This document shows positions 1-4,813 of a stretch of 5,035 bases of DNA, piece after piece (within the stretch, counting starts at the first letter, position 1; the number at the start of each line of letters is the position of its first letter). A program made the position numbers and the translations under genes. The notes below the pieces were generated by a model. The model did not search any database. It was not told where the DNA came from and saw only the letters and a list, made by a program, of their open reading frames with translations. Source of the stretch: an uncultured Clostridia bacterium (lineage in GTDB: Bacteria; Bacillota; Clostridia; Christensenellales; UBA1242); assembly GCA_947589615.1 (NCBI GenBank), contig CANQBU010000102.1:1-5035 (forward strand). The letters run 5' to 3'.

Positions 1-324
1 TATCTTGCTTTTAGAAAGTGTGAGTATTTTTTTCTTTATTAATTGCCCTTGTCCTTTTGCCGTCGAATTTAACAAAATGTAGTCGCAATTTTCCTTTTTT
101 AGTGAAGGCGCAATAGCTCTCACTCTCGCTTCGTCCGCCATATCTATTTTGTTAAAGACATACAATATAGGCTTGTCCTGTGATAGTTTTGAAAGGCTTG
201 GATTAATTGAAGAAATGGGGGCTCTACTGTCCAGAACATACAAAACTACGTCGATATTTTTAAGTTTTTCCTTTATCTCGGCAAGCGCTTTCTTCATATG
301 CCCTGGAAACCAATTTATCTTCAT
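1..324 (-). CDS. rbgA: Ribosome biogenesis GTPase RbgA (YlqF), N-terminal part, cut by window edge
   Basis: RbgA is a GTPase that acts late in assembly of the 50S ribosomal subunit in the cytoplasm. The window holds the first 108 codons, read from the ATG at 324-322 to the left edge without a stop. The protein opens with the family signature NWFPGHM (residues 4-10), followed by DVVLYVLDSRAP (about 25-36) and NP (41-42). The GTPase is circularly permuted, so the G4 motif NKID comes early (58-61), with a G5-like NSTAKGQG (86-93). The G1 P-loop, G2 and G3 should lie beyond the edge and cannot be checked. The start overlaps the trmD stop by one base (TAATG), and a strong ribosome binding site sits inside the end of trmD, so coupled translation is likely. 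In Bacillus, rplS lies between trmD and rbgA; here it does not. Identity is secure; completeness is unknown. Confidence 0.95.
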   Translation of the reverse strand, partial: MKINWFPGHMKKALAEIKEKLKNIDVVLYVLDSRAPISSINPSLSKLSQDKPILYVFNKIDMADEARVRAIAPSLKKENCDYILLNSTAKGQGQLIKKKILTLSKSKI

Positions 325-992
325 TACTCCTCCTTATTTAAATCGGGTCGTCTTTCATTTGTGATTTGCCTGCTTTTCTCCCTTCTCCACTTTTCAACCT
401 CTTGATGATTTCCCGAAACAAGCACTTCGGGAACTTGCAAGCCCATAAAAACTTGAGGTCTTGTGTATTGAGGATATTCCAAATTATTTGACGAAAAACT
501 CTCTTCATTGAGGCTATCGCGAGAAATTACCCCATCAATAAATCTTGAAAGGCAATCTATTATCACCATTGTAGGAAGTTCACCTCCCGTCAGCACATAG
601 TCACCAATTGAAATTTCCTTTGGCTTTAATAGGTCTATCACTCTTTGGTCAACACCTTCATAGTGGCCGCAAATAAAAATTAAATGCTCCTCTTTTGATA
701 AGTCTTGGGCAAGAGTTGGACTTAATTTCTCACCGCTTGGGCTTGCAAAAATTATTTTTGCCCTCTCGCTTAAAACGCTTTGAACGGCATCATAAATAGG
801 CTGAACAGTCATAAGCATTCCCGCTCCGCCACCAAACGGATAATCGTCACATTTTTTATGTTTATCAGAAGAAAATTGACGAATATCTATAATATTTATC
901 TTTATTATTCCGCTTTCCTGCGCTCTTTTCAGTATACTTTCCCCTAAATAACTAAAACTTTCAGGAAATAATGTCAAAATATCAATTATCAT
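324..992 (-). CDS. trmD: tRNA (guanine-N1-)-methyltransferase TrmD
   Basis: TrmD methylates N1 of G37 next to the anticodon, using S-adenosylmethionine, and prevents +1 frameshifting. The 222-residue protein shows the SPOUT hallmarks: DDYPFGGGAGM (49-59), ICGHYEGVDQRV (107-118), the trefoil-knot segment SIGDYVLTGGELP (128-140), SRF (149-151, Arg150 matching E. coli Arg154), YPQYTRP (173-179) and SGNH (193-196). Aligned by hand to E. coli TrmD, catalytic Asp169 in EDSF falls on Glu164 in EESF. The C-terminus stops soon after RRPDL (214-218), shorter than the roughly 240-255 residues usual in the family, so the terminal helix is reduced. The ATG overlaps the rimM stop (ATGA), with AGAGG seven bases upstream; the stop overlaps the rbgA ATG. 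Identity is certain; the effect of the Glu is not known from sequence. Confidence 0.97.
   Translation of the reverse strand: MIIDILTLFPESFSYLGESILKRAQESGIIKINIIDIRQFSSDKHKKCDDYPFGGGAGMLMTVQPIYDAVQSVLSERAKIIFASPSGEKLSPTLAQDLSKEEHLIFICGHYEGVDQRVIDLLKPKEISIGDYVLTGGELPTMVIIDCLSRFIDGVISRDSLNEESFSSNNLEYPQYTRPQVFMGLQVPEVLVSGNHQEVEKWRREKSRQITNERRPDLNKEE
328..334 (-). promoter_or_regulatory. Ribosome binding site of rbgA inside the trmD 3' end
   Basis: Read on the minus strand, AGGAGGA ends three bases before the ATG, and AGGAGG itself lies four bases from it. It is encoded within the last codons of trmD. It fixes the rbgA start at 324 and shows that rbgA can recruit ribosomes directly as well as by coupling to trmD. 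Confidence 0.8.
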
Positions 993-1474
993 ATTCTGAC
1001 CTCTAGCAATTTTTTGCTGTCCGCAACCAGTCTTTCGCCCTGTCTTTTAAATACATCTTTCACAAAAGGAACTTCATATTTTCTGCCATTGCATTCCATA
1101 ATCAAAATATCGCTTGCACCATAGTTTACAATGTCGAGAATTTGACCCACAAGCTCACCATTTTCGTCATAAATCACCATTCCAACAAGGTCATCAACTA
1201 AAAATTCTTCCTCTTCCTTTGATTTTTCAAGCAATTCTTTATCAACCTTAATCAATTTATTTCTGAGTAGTTCTGCATCATTTCGAGTGTTTATTTCTTC
1301 AAATTTTATATACAAAAAGCCTTGTCGAAAAGATGTATGCTTTATATGCATAACCTTATCCCCGACAAGACATTCTGTCATAACATCAAAAACTTTTGCC
1401 ACATTCGTATAAGATTGCGCTTTGACTTCGCCCTTTATGCCCTGTGGCTTGACAATTTTTGCAATCTCAATCAC
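989..1474 (-). CDS. rimM: 16S rRNA processing / 30S maturation factor RimM
   Basis: RimM helps mature the 30S subunit head and binds ribosomal protein S19. The 161-residue product has the two expected parts. The N-terminal RimM domain (about 1-85) begins with the family start IAKIVKPQGIKGEV (4-17). A PRC-barrel-like C-terminal domain (about 91-161) includes LVGMVIYDENGELVGQILDI (96-115), GASDIL (119-124) and the VPFVKDVF segment (135-142). The start codon is GTG at 1474-1472, not ATG; it is chosen because the family N-terminus begins there and GGAG lies seven bases upstream. The GTG overlaps the khpA stop (GTGA) and the rimM stop overlaps the trmD start (ATGA), so rimM is locked between its neighbours by coupling. 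The rimM-trmD pairing is conserved across bacteria. Confidence 0.96.
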   Translation of the reverse strand: MIEIAKIVKPQGIKGEVKAQSYTNVAKVFDVMTECLVGDKVMHIKHTSFRQGFLYIKFEEINTRNDAELLRNKLIKVDKELLEKSKEEEEFLVDDLVGMVIYDENGELVGQILDIVNYGASDILIMECNGRKYEVPFVKDVFKRQGERLVADSKKLLEVRI

Positions 1475-1707
1475 TCTTTATCTCCAAATTTTACAAAAAC
1501 TCTTTTGTTTTGTCTTGAAGAAATTGATTTTACGATTGTTCTTATGCTTTGGGCGATTTTTCCCTTATGGCCAATAACTTTGCCCATATCTTCTTCGGCG
1601 ACATTGACCTTGATGACTATTTCACCATTTTCCTCCGCCTCTGTTATAGTAACAGCCTCTTTATCTGAAACTAGGCTTTTTACTATATATTCAACTACTT
1701 CTTTCAT
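1471..1707 (-). CDS. khpA: KH-domain RNA-binding protein KhpA (YlqC family)
   Basis: This is a 78-residue, single KH-domain protein of the YlqC/KhpA family. In streptococci and relatives KhpA pairs with KhpB (Jag/EloR) and binds RNAs linked to cell elongation; KhpB is not in this window. The sequence shows a short N-terminal helix (about 1-13), an acidic beta region (about 17-40) and the RNA-binding core MGKVIGHKGKIAQSIRTIV (41-59), with the GxxG loop GHKG at 46-49, then a basic strand RQNKRVFVKF (65-74). Length is typical. The gene starts 9 bp after rpsP, whose TAA stop is overlapped by the khpA ribosome binding site AGGAG, and its stop overlaps the rimM GTG. The order rpsP-khpA-rimM is the common Firmicutes arrangement; the Bacillus gene ylqD is absent. 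Regulation is presumably shared with rpsP. Confidence 0.93.
   Translation of the reverse strand: MKEVVEYIVKSLVSDKEAVTITEAEENGEIVIKVNVAEEDMGKVIGHKGKIAQSIRTIVKSISSRQNKRVFVKFGDKE
1482..1485 (-). promoter_or_regulatory. Ribosome binding site of rimM (GTG start)
   Basis: GGAG on the minus strand sits seven bases before the GTG codon of rimM, inside the last codons of khpA. It supports initiation at the non-ATG codon. Confidence 0.65.
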
Positions 1708-1716
1708 TATCTCTCC

Positions 1717-1965
1717 TTATTTCTCGATAACGCCACTCTTTACAAGAAGTTGTTTTGCTGTTTCAGTTGGAGTTGCGCCATTTTTAAGCCATTTTTTTGC
1801 CTTATCTGCATCAATTTTAATCTCTGCTGGGTCTGTAAGTGGATTATATGTCCCTATAACCTCAATGAATCTTCCATCTCTTGGAGCCCTTGAATCAGCA
1901 ACGATTACTCTGTAAAAAGGTGCTTTCTTATCTCCCATTCTTGTAAGTCTAATTTTTACTGCCAT
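1717..1965 (-). CDS. rpsP: 30S ribosomal protein bS16
   Basis: bS16 is a small basic protein that binds 16S rRNA and is needed early in 30S assembly. The 82-residue product matches the family over its length: VKIRLTRMGDKKAPFYRVIVADSR-type N-terminus (3-26), PRDGRFIEVIGTYNP (28-42), and the C-terminal WLKNGATPTETAKQLL helix region (59-74). The ATG at 1965-1963 is preceded by a near-perfect AAGGAGG with five A residues between, the strongest ribosome binding site in the window, fitting a highly expressed ribosomal protein. It follows ffh by 55 bp, the only real gap in the ffh-rbgA series. That gap holds a candidate promoter, so rpsP and the genes after it may have extra transcription beyond read-through from ylxM-ffh. 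Confidence 0.98.
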   Translation of the reverse strand: MAVKIRLTRMGDKKAPFYRVIVADSRAPRDGRFIEVIGTYNPLTDPAEIKIDADKAKKWLKNGATPTETAKQLLVKSGVIEK

Positions 1966-1970
1966 TTTTT

Positions 1971-1977
1971 CCTCCTT
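1971..1977 (-). promoter_or_regulatory. Strong ribosome binding site of rpsP
   Basis: AAGGAGG on the minus strand, five bases before the rpsP ATG, is the full anti-16S match and decides the start. Confidence 0.85.
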
Positions 1978-1980
1978 AAA

Positions 1981-1996
1981 AATTTTATATAAAATT
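1981..1996 (-). repeat. 16-bp perfect AT palindrome upstream of rpsP
   Basis: The 16 bases are their own reverse complement (arms AATTTTAT / ATAAAATT) and contain only A and T. The palindrome ends three bases before the rpsP ribosome binding site. It could be a protein site or a weak RNA stem, but pure A/T palindromes also occur by chance in AT-rich gaps. Confidence 0.4.
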
Positions 1997-2009
1997 ATCT
2001 CTCGATAAT
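1994..2009 (-). promoter_or_regulatory. Small hairpin in the ffh-rpsP gap (GAGA tetraloop)
   Basis: On the transcript strand, ATTATC and GATAAT pair perfectly over 6 bp around a GAGA loop, which fits the stable GNRA tetraloop class closed by a C-G pair. A TTTTATAT run follows. The stem has only one G-C pair, too weak for a convincing rho-independent terminator; it may be a processing or mild attenuation element in the read-through transcript. Confidence 0.35.
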
Positions 2010-2038
2010 GTTATACCATACTAAAATTTGTTTTTAAA
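2010..2038 (-). promoter_or_regulatory. Candidate sigma-A promoter for rpsP-khpA-rimM-trmD-rbgA
   Basis: On the minus strand TTTAAA (2038-2033, 4 of 6 to TTGACA) and TATAAC (2015-2010, 5 of 6 to TATAAT) are 17 bp apart, with an extended -10 TG at 2018-2017. The -35 lies inside the last codons of ffh. The predicted start near 2003 would give a leader of about 37 bases. The match is decent, but the AT-rich setting makes chance matches likely. Confidence 0.4.
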
Positions 2039-3331
2039 TTTGCCGCTTTTAAGCTGTTTCATCATTTCTTTGGTCTGCTCAAATTGCTTGAGAAGTTGAT
2101 TTACCTGTTGAATAGTCGTTCCGCTTCCTTTTGCAATTCTTGCCCTTCTGCTTGCCTTTATTATCTCAGGATTTTTTCTCTCCTTTGGCGTCATAGATTG
2201 AATAATTGCCTTATTGACAAATATCTGTTTCTCGTCAATGTCGAGATTTTTTATCTTACCCCCTAATCCCGGAATCATTCCAAGAAGGTCTTTGATATTT
2301 CCCATTTTCCTGACATTTTCAACTTGTGCAAGATAGTCATCAAATGTAAAAGAATTTTCTCTGAACTTCTTCTCCATTTCCTTGGCTTGTTCCTCAGTGA
2401 CTGCCTCTTGTGCCTTTTCAATAAGCGAAAGCACATCACCCATACCTAAAATCCTGCTTGCAATTCTGTCAGGATAGAAAGGTTCAAGGTCGCCAATTTT
2501 TTCTCCAACACCGCTAAACTTTATAGGTTTTCCCGTGATCGCCTTAATCGATAATGCCGCACCGCCTCTTGTATCGCCATCGAGTTTCGTGAGGATTATA
2601 CCGCTTATGTCAAGGTCGTCATTAAAAGCTTTTGCAACTGTAACCGCATCTTGACCCGTCATTGCATCGACGACAAGCAAAATTTCTGTCGGCTTAACCT
2701 CTTTTTTGATGTTTTTGAGTTCTTGCATAAGTTCTTCGTTTATATGAAGTCTTCCCGCAGTATCAATAATGACCGTATCAAATCCCTGTTTCAGTGCATG
2801 GGCAACACCCTCTTTTGCAGTCTTTACAGGATTTTGTGTTCCCCTCTCAAAAACTTCAACATTTGCCTGTTTTCCCACAACTTGAAGTTGGTTTATTGCC
2901 GCTGGTCTATAAATATCACAGGCAACCAGCAAAGGTCTTTTCCCCGACTTCTTTAAATATGCACCCAGTTTTGCGCACATTGTGGTTTTTCCCGCACCTT
3001 GAAGTCCACACATCATTATTATCGTAGGTGGTGATGGCGACACCGCAAGTTTTTGATTGTTTGAACTCATTAAAAGTGTAAGCTCATCTCGGACAATCTT
3101 GATAACCTGTTGTGCCGGCGTTAAACTCTTTAACACCTCATCTCCGACCGCCTTCTCGGAAACGGTTTTTACAAAGTCCTTCGCAACCATATAGTTTACG
3201 TCCGCTTCAAGCAAGGCAATTCGAACCTCTCTCATTGCATCTTTGATTTCAAGTTCGGTTAGTCTTCCCTTTTTGGTCAATTTGGAGAAGATATGGTTAA
3301 ATTTTTCTGATAGTGATGAAAAAAGTGCCAT
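2021..3331 (-). CDS. ffh: Signal recognition particle GTPase Ffh (SRP54)
   Basis: Ffh binds SRP RNA and signal sequences on nascent chains and, with the receptor FtsY, delivers ribosomes to the membrane translocon. The 436-residue protein is complete and close to the usual length. It shows the N-domain helical bundle (about 1-95, with EADVNYMVAKDF at 42-53), then the G domain: P-loop GLQGAGKTT (109-117), DIYRPAA (139-145), DTAGR (190-194), TKLDGDTRGGAAL (248-260) and FSGVGEK (272-278). The M domain (about 300-430) has the LLGMIPGLGG finger-loop region (349-358) and the RNA-binding segment SRRARIAKGSGT (394-405). The ATG has GGGAGG six bases upstream. It lies 13 bp after ylxM, the usual partner. 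No residue of the GTPase motifs is missing. The SRP RNA gene (ffs) and ftsY are not in the window. Confidence 0.98.
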   Translation of the reverse strand: MALFSSLSEKFNHIFSKLTKKGRLTELEIKDAMREVRIALLEADVNYMVAKDFVKTVSEKAVGDEVLKSLTPAQQVIKIVRDELTLLMSSNNQKLAVSPSPPTIIMMCGLQGAGKTTMCAKLGAYLKKSGKRPLLVACDIYRPAAINQLQVVGKQANVEVFERGTQNPVKTAKEGVAHALKQGFDTVIIDTAGRLHINEELMQELKNIKKEVKPTEILLVVDAMTGQDAVTVAKAFNDDLDISGIILTKLDGDTRGGAALSIKAITGKPIKFSGVGEKIGDLEPFYPDRIASRILGMGDVLSLIEKAQEAVTEEQAKEMEKKFRENSFTFDDYLAQVENVRKMGNIKDLLGMIPGLGGKIKNLDIDEKQIFVNKAIIQSMTPKERKNPEIIKASRRARIAKGSGTTIQQVNQLLKQFEQTKEMMKQLKSGKFKNKF

Positions 3332-3337
3332 TCGTTT

Positions 3338-3343
3338 CCTCCC
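3338..3343 (-). promoter_or_regulatory. Ribosome binding site of ffh
   Basis: GGGAGG on the minus strand, six bases before the ffh ATG, occupies most of the 13-bp gap after ylxM and fixes the ffh start. Confidence 0.75.
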
Positions 3344-3344
3344 T

Positions 3345-3617
3345 TTAAGTAGATTTTTTCAAGTTTTCAATCTCTTCTTCAAGCGCCTTCATTTTGGAAA
3401 CGAAATTGAGTTTCTTCTCATAAGAATACAATTTTTTCTCCGCCTTGGTTATCCCATCCATTACTGCCTGCCTTGAAATATTTAAGTTTTCGGCAATCTC
3501 GGTCACCGTAAAGTCATCAATTAAATAACTCTCAATAACTCTCCTTTGCCCTTCACTTAAAAGAGGACCATAGGCATCATACAAATTCGCTAAAAAGATG
3601 TTTTCTTCTACCTTCAT
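3345..3617 (-). CDS. ylxM: YlxM/p13-like helix-turn-helix protein, SRP-associated
   Basis: YlxM is a small protein encoded just before ffh in many Firmicutes; work in streptococci links it to SRP function, but its exact role is not settled. The 90-residue product matches the family in LLSEGQRRVIESYLIDDFTV (19-38) and IAENLNISRQAV (41-52), which form a sigma-70 region-4-like helix-turn-helix. The tail (about 58-88) is rich in Lys, Glu and Leu and looks like a coiled coil. It is somewhat shorter than the roughly 105-115 residues common in the family. The ATG at 3617 lacks a clear Shine-Dalgarno; an in-frame stop upstream and the family N-terminus leave no better start. A good promoter and an inverted repeat lie just before it. 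The helix-turn-helix makes self-regulation conceivable, but that is inference. Confidence 0.93.
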   Translation of the reverse strand: MKVEENIFLANLYDAYGPLLSEGQRRVIESYLIDDFTVTEIAENLNISRQAVMDGITKAEKKLYSYEKKLNFVSKMKALEEEIENLKKST

Positions 3618-3637
3618 AATTCTACTTTGTAAAGCAT
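3614..3637 (-). other. Seven-codon leader ORF overlapping the ylxM start
   Basis: An ATG in the loop of the inverted repeat opens a frame of seven codons (M-L-Y-K-V-E-L) that ends at a TGA overlapping the ylxM ATG as ATGA. No strong ribosome binding site precedes it. Given the poor site of ylxM, it could feed ribosomes to ylxM by coupling, but an ORF this short may be chance. Confidence 0.2.
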
Positions 3638-3650
3638 TTTTACTTTACAA
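3627..3650 (-). promoter_or_regulatory. Perfect 8-bp inverted repeat at the ylxM transcription start (operator or 5' hairpin)
   Basis: On the minus strand TTGTAAAG (3650-3643) and CTTTACAA (3634-3627) are exact reverse complements around an 8-base spacer. The element begins at about +1 relative to the promoter upstream (-10 at 3661-3656). This position fits a repressor operator, or an 8-bp stem with an 8-base loop at the 5' end of the mRNA. I do not recognise a named regulator for it. Confidence 0.5.
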
Positions 3651-3655
3651 GCTAT

Positions 3656-3684
3656 ATTCTAACACAATACAAAATTTATTGCAA
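3656..3684 (-). promoter_or_regulatory. Sigma-A promoter of ylxM-ffh and downstream genes
   Basis: On the minus strand TTGCAA (3684-3679, 4 of 6 to TTGACA) and TAGAAT (3661-3656, 5 of 6 to TATAAT) are 17 bp apart, with an extended -10 TG one base before the hexamer. It lies in the only noncoding gap between hemW and ylxM, with a predicted start near 3649 and a leader of about 32 bases. It is the best promoter in the window. Confidence 0.65.
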
Positions 3685-3712
3685 GTGTTTTCAATAAAAT
3701 TTTTAAAATTAT

Positions 3713-4813
3713 TTAAGGCATTAAATTCGTTATTATAAGGTTATTTACTTCATAATATTTAGGATTCAAAATAACTCTATTAGCACTTTTTTTGATTAAA
3801 ACATTTTCCTTTATATATTGATTATAATACTGATTTTTTTCTATATCATAATTCAACTTTTTCAAATAGGAAATATCAATTCCCTTAAAACATCGAAGTC
3901 CAAGCATAATGTGTTCTTCAATTTTCTCCTCATCGCCTAAATATTCTTCCATTATATGCTTGTGATTATAAAAATCGCTTAGCTTTTCTCCGCAAGCCCA
4001 TCTCTTCCCGTCAATATATGAATGAGCCGACAAGCCAAAGCCAATGTAAGGCTTATTTGTCCAATATTTTATATTATGTCTACTCTCAAATCCCTTCTTC
4101 GCAAAGTTTGAAACTTCGTATCTGTAAAATTTATTTTTCTCCAAAAATTCAACTATTTCTTCATAAAACTTGGCACACTCATCATCGCCGGGAAGTAAGT
4201 CGGGATTTTTATCAACCATTTGTTTTAGCGGAGTATTCTCCTCAATTTGAAGCATGTATGAAGAGATATGCTTCACGCCAAGTTCTATTAGTTTACTTAA
4301 AGTTTTTATATATTCATCACTAGATATTGTAGGAAGTCCAATCAACAAGTCACAAGATATGTTATTAAAATATTTTTTCGCAAGTTTTATTTTTTCTATT
4401 GCCTGCGACGAATCATGGCGTCTTTCGATAAATTTGAGGCTTTCATCATTCAAACTTTGAACACCAATCGAAAGTCTATTTACTCCATTTTCTTTATAGC
4501 AAAGGAGTTTTTCTTCTGTCAGAGAATTAGGATTTGCCTCCAATGTTATTTCACAATTTTTGTGAAGTTTATAGTTTGTCTTTATTGCTTCTATGAGTTT
4601 TTTAAACTGTTCTGTAGATAAAAGGCTAGGCGTCCCGCCACCAAAATATACGGTGTCGACCACCCTCTCATTTGAACGTGCAAAAAAAGAAATATCCTCT
4701 CTTAACACACTGAGATATTTCTCTTTTTCTTCTTCGCTTGCGACAAACGAATTGAATGCACAATAGTTACACTTGCTTTCGCAAAATGGCAAGTGAATAT
4801 AAATCCCTAGCAT
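3713..4813 (-). CDS. hemW: Radical SAM heme chaperone HemW
   Basis: HemW is a radical SAM protein that binds heme and delivers it to targets such as respiratory enzymes; it was long misannotated as oxygen-independent coproporphyrinogen III oxidase (HemN). The 366-residue protein is complete. The [4Fe-4S] motif CESKCNYCAF gives Cys11, Cys15 and Cys18, and Phe20 stands where true HemN has a fourth Cys. Next come GGGTPS (58-63), EANP (92-95), the barrel strand CDLLIGLP (154-161), YMLQIEENTPL (186-196) and the HNxxYW motif HNIKYW (246-251), which is linked to heme binding in HemW. A HemN_C-like region follows (about 295-355). The ATG overlaps the lepA stop by one base (TAATG), with GAGG seven bases upstream inside lepA. 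lepA-hemW is a common Firmicutes pair; here hrcA does not follow, and ylxM does. Confidence 0.95.
   Translation of the reverse strand: MLGIYIHLPFCESKCNYCAFNSFVASEEEKEKYLSVLREDISFFARSNERVVDTVYFGGGTPSLLSTEQFKKLIEAIKTNYKLHKNCEITLEANPNSLTEEKLLCYKENGVNRLSIGVQSLNDESLKFIERRHDSSQAIEKIKLAKKYFNNISCDLLIGLPTISSDEYIKTLSKLIELGVKHISSYMLQIEENTPLKQMVDKNPDLLPGDDECAKFYEEIVEFLEKNKFYRYEVSNFAKKGFESRHNIKYWTNKPYIGFGLSAHSYIDGKRWACGEKLSDFYNHKHIMEEYLGDEEKIEEHIMLGLRCFKGIDISYLKKLNYDIEKNQYYNQYIKENVLIKKSANRVILNPKYYEVNNLIITNLMP

Noticed and set aside
149..364. Plus-strand ORF opposite rbgA, crossing its start
   Set aside because: Antisense to the conserved RbgA N-terminus, with no family resemblance or start signals.
1322..1915. 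Long plus-strand ORF of 197 codons antisense to rimM, khpA and rpsP
   Set aside because: It lies opposite three well-supported genes whose protein families are certain. Its translation is rich in Phe, Ser and Leu like a reverse-strand shadow, and no ribosome binding site or known domain supports it.
2651..3027. Two overlapping plus-strand ORFs of 101 and 77 codons opposite ffh
   Set aside because: Both are shadows of the Ffh GTPase domain; they overlap each other in different frames and resemble no known protein.
3690..3712. A/T inverted repeat after the hemW stop as a terminator
   Set aside because: The arms AATTTT/AAAATT contain no G-C pair and have a one-base loop, so no stable terminator hairpin is expected; the bases fit general AT-richness.
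4018..4621. Several plus-strand ORFs of 68-101 codons opposite hemW
   Set aside because: They overlap each other and lie antisense to intact HemW motifs; no ribosome binding sites or domains.
3713..4813. Annotation of this gene as oxygen-independent coproporphyrinogen III oxidase (hemN)
   Set aside because: The radical SAM motif lacks the fourth Cys of HemN (Phe20 instead) and the protein carries HNIKYW, the HemW motif; its length and lepA neighbour also fit HemW.
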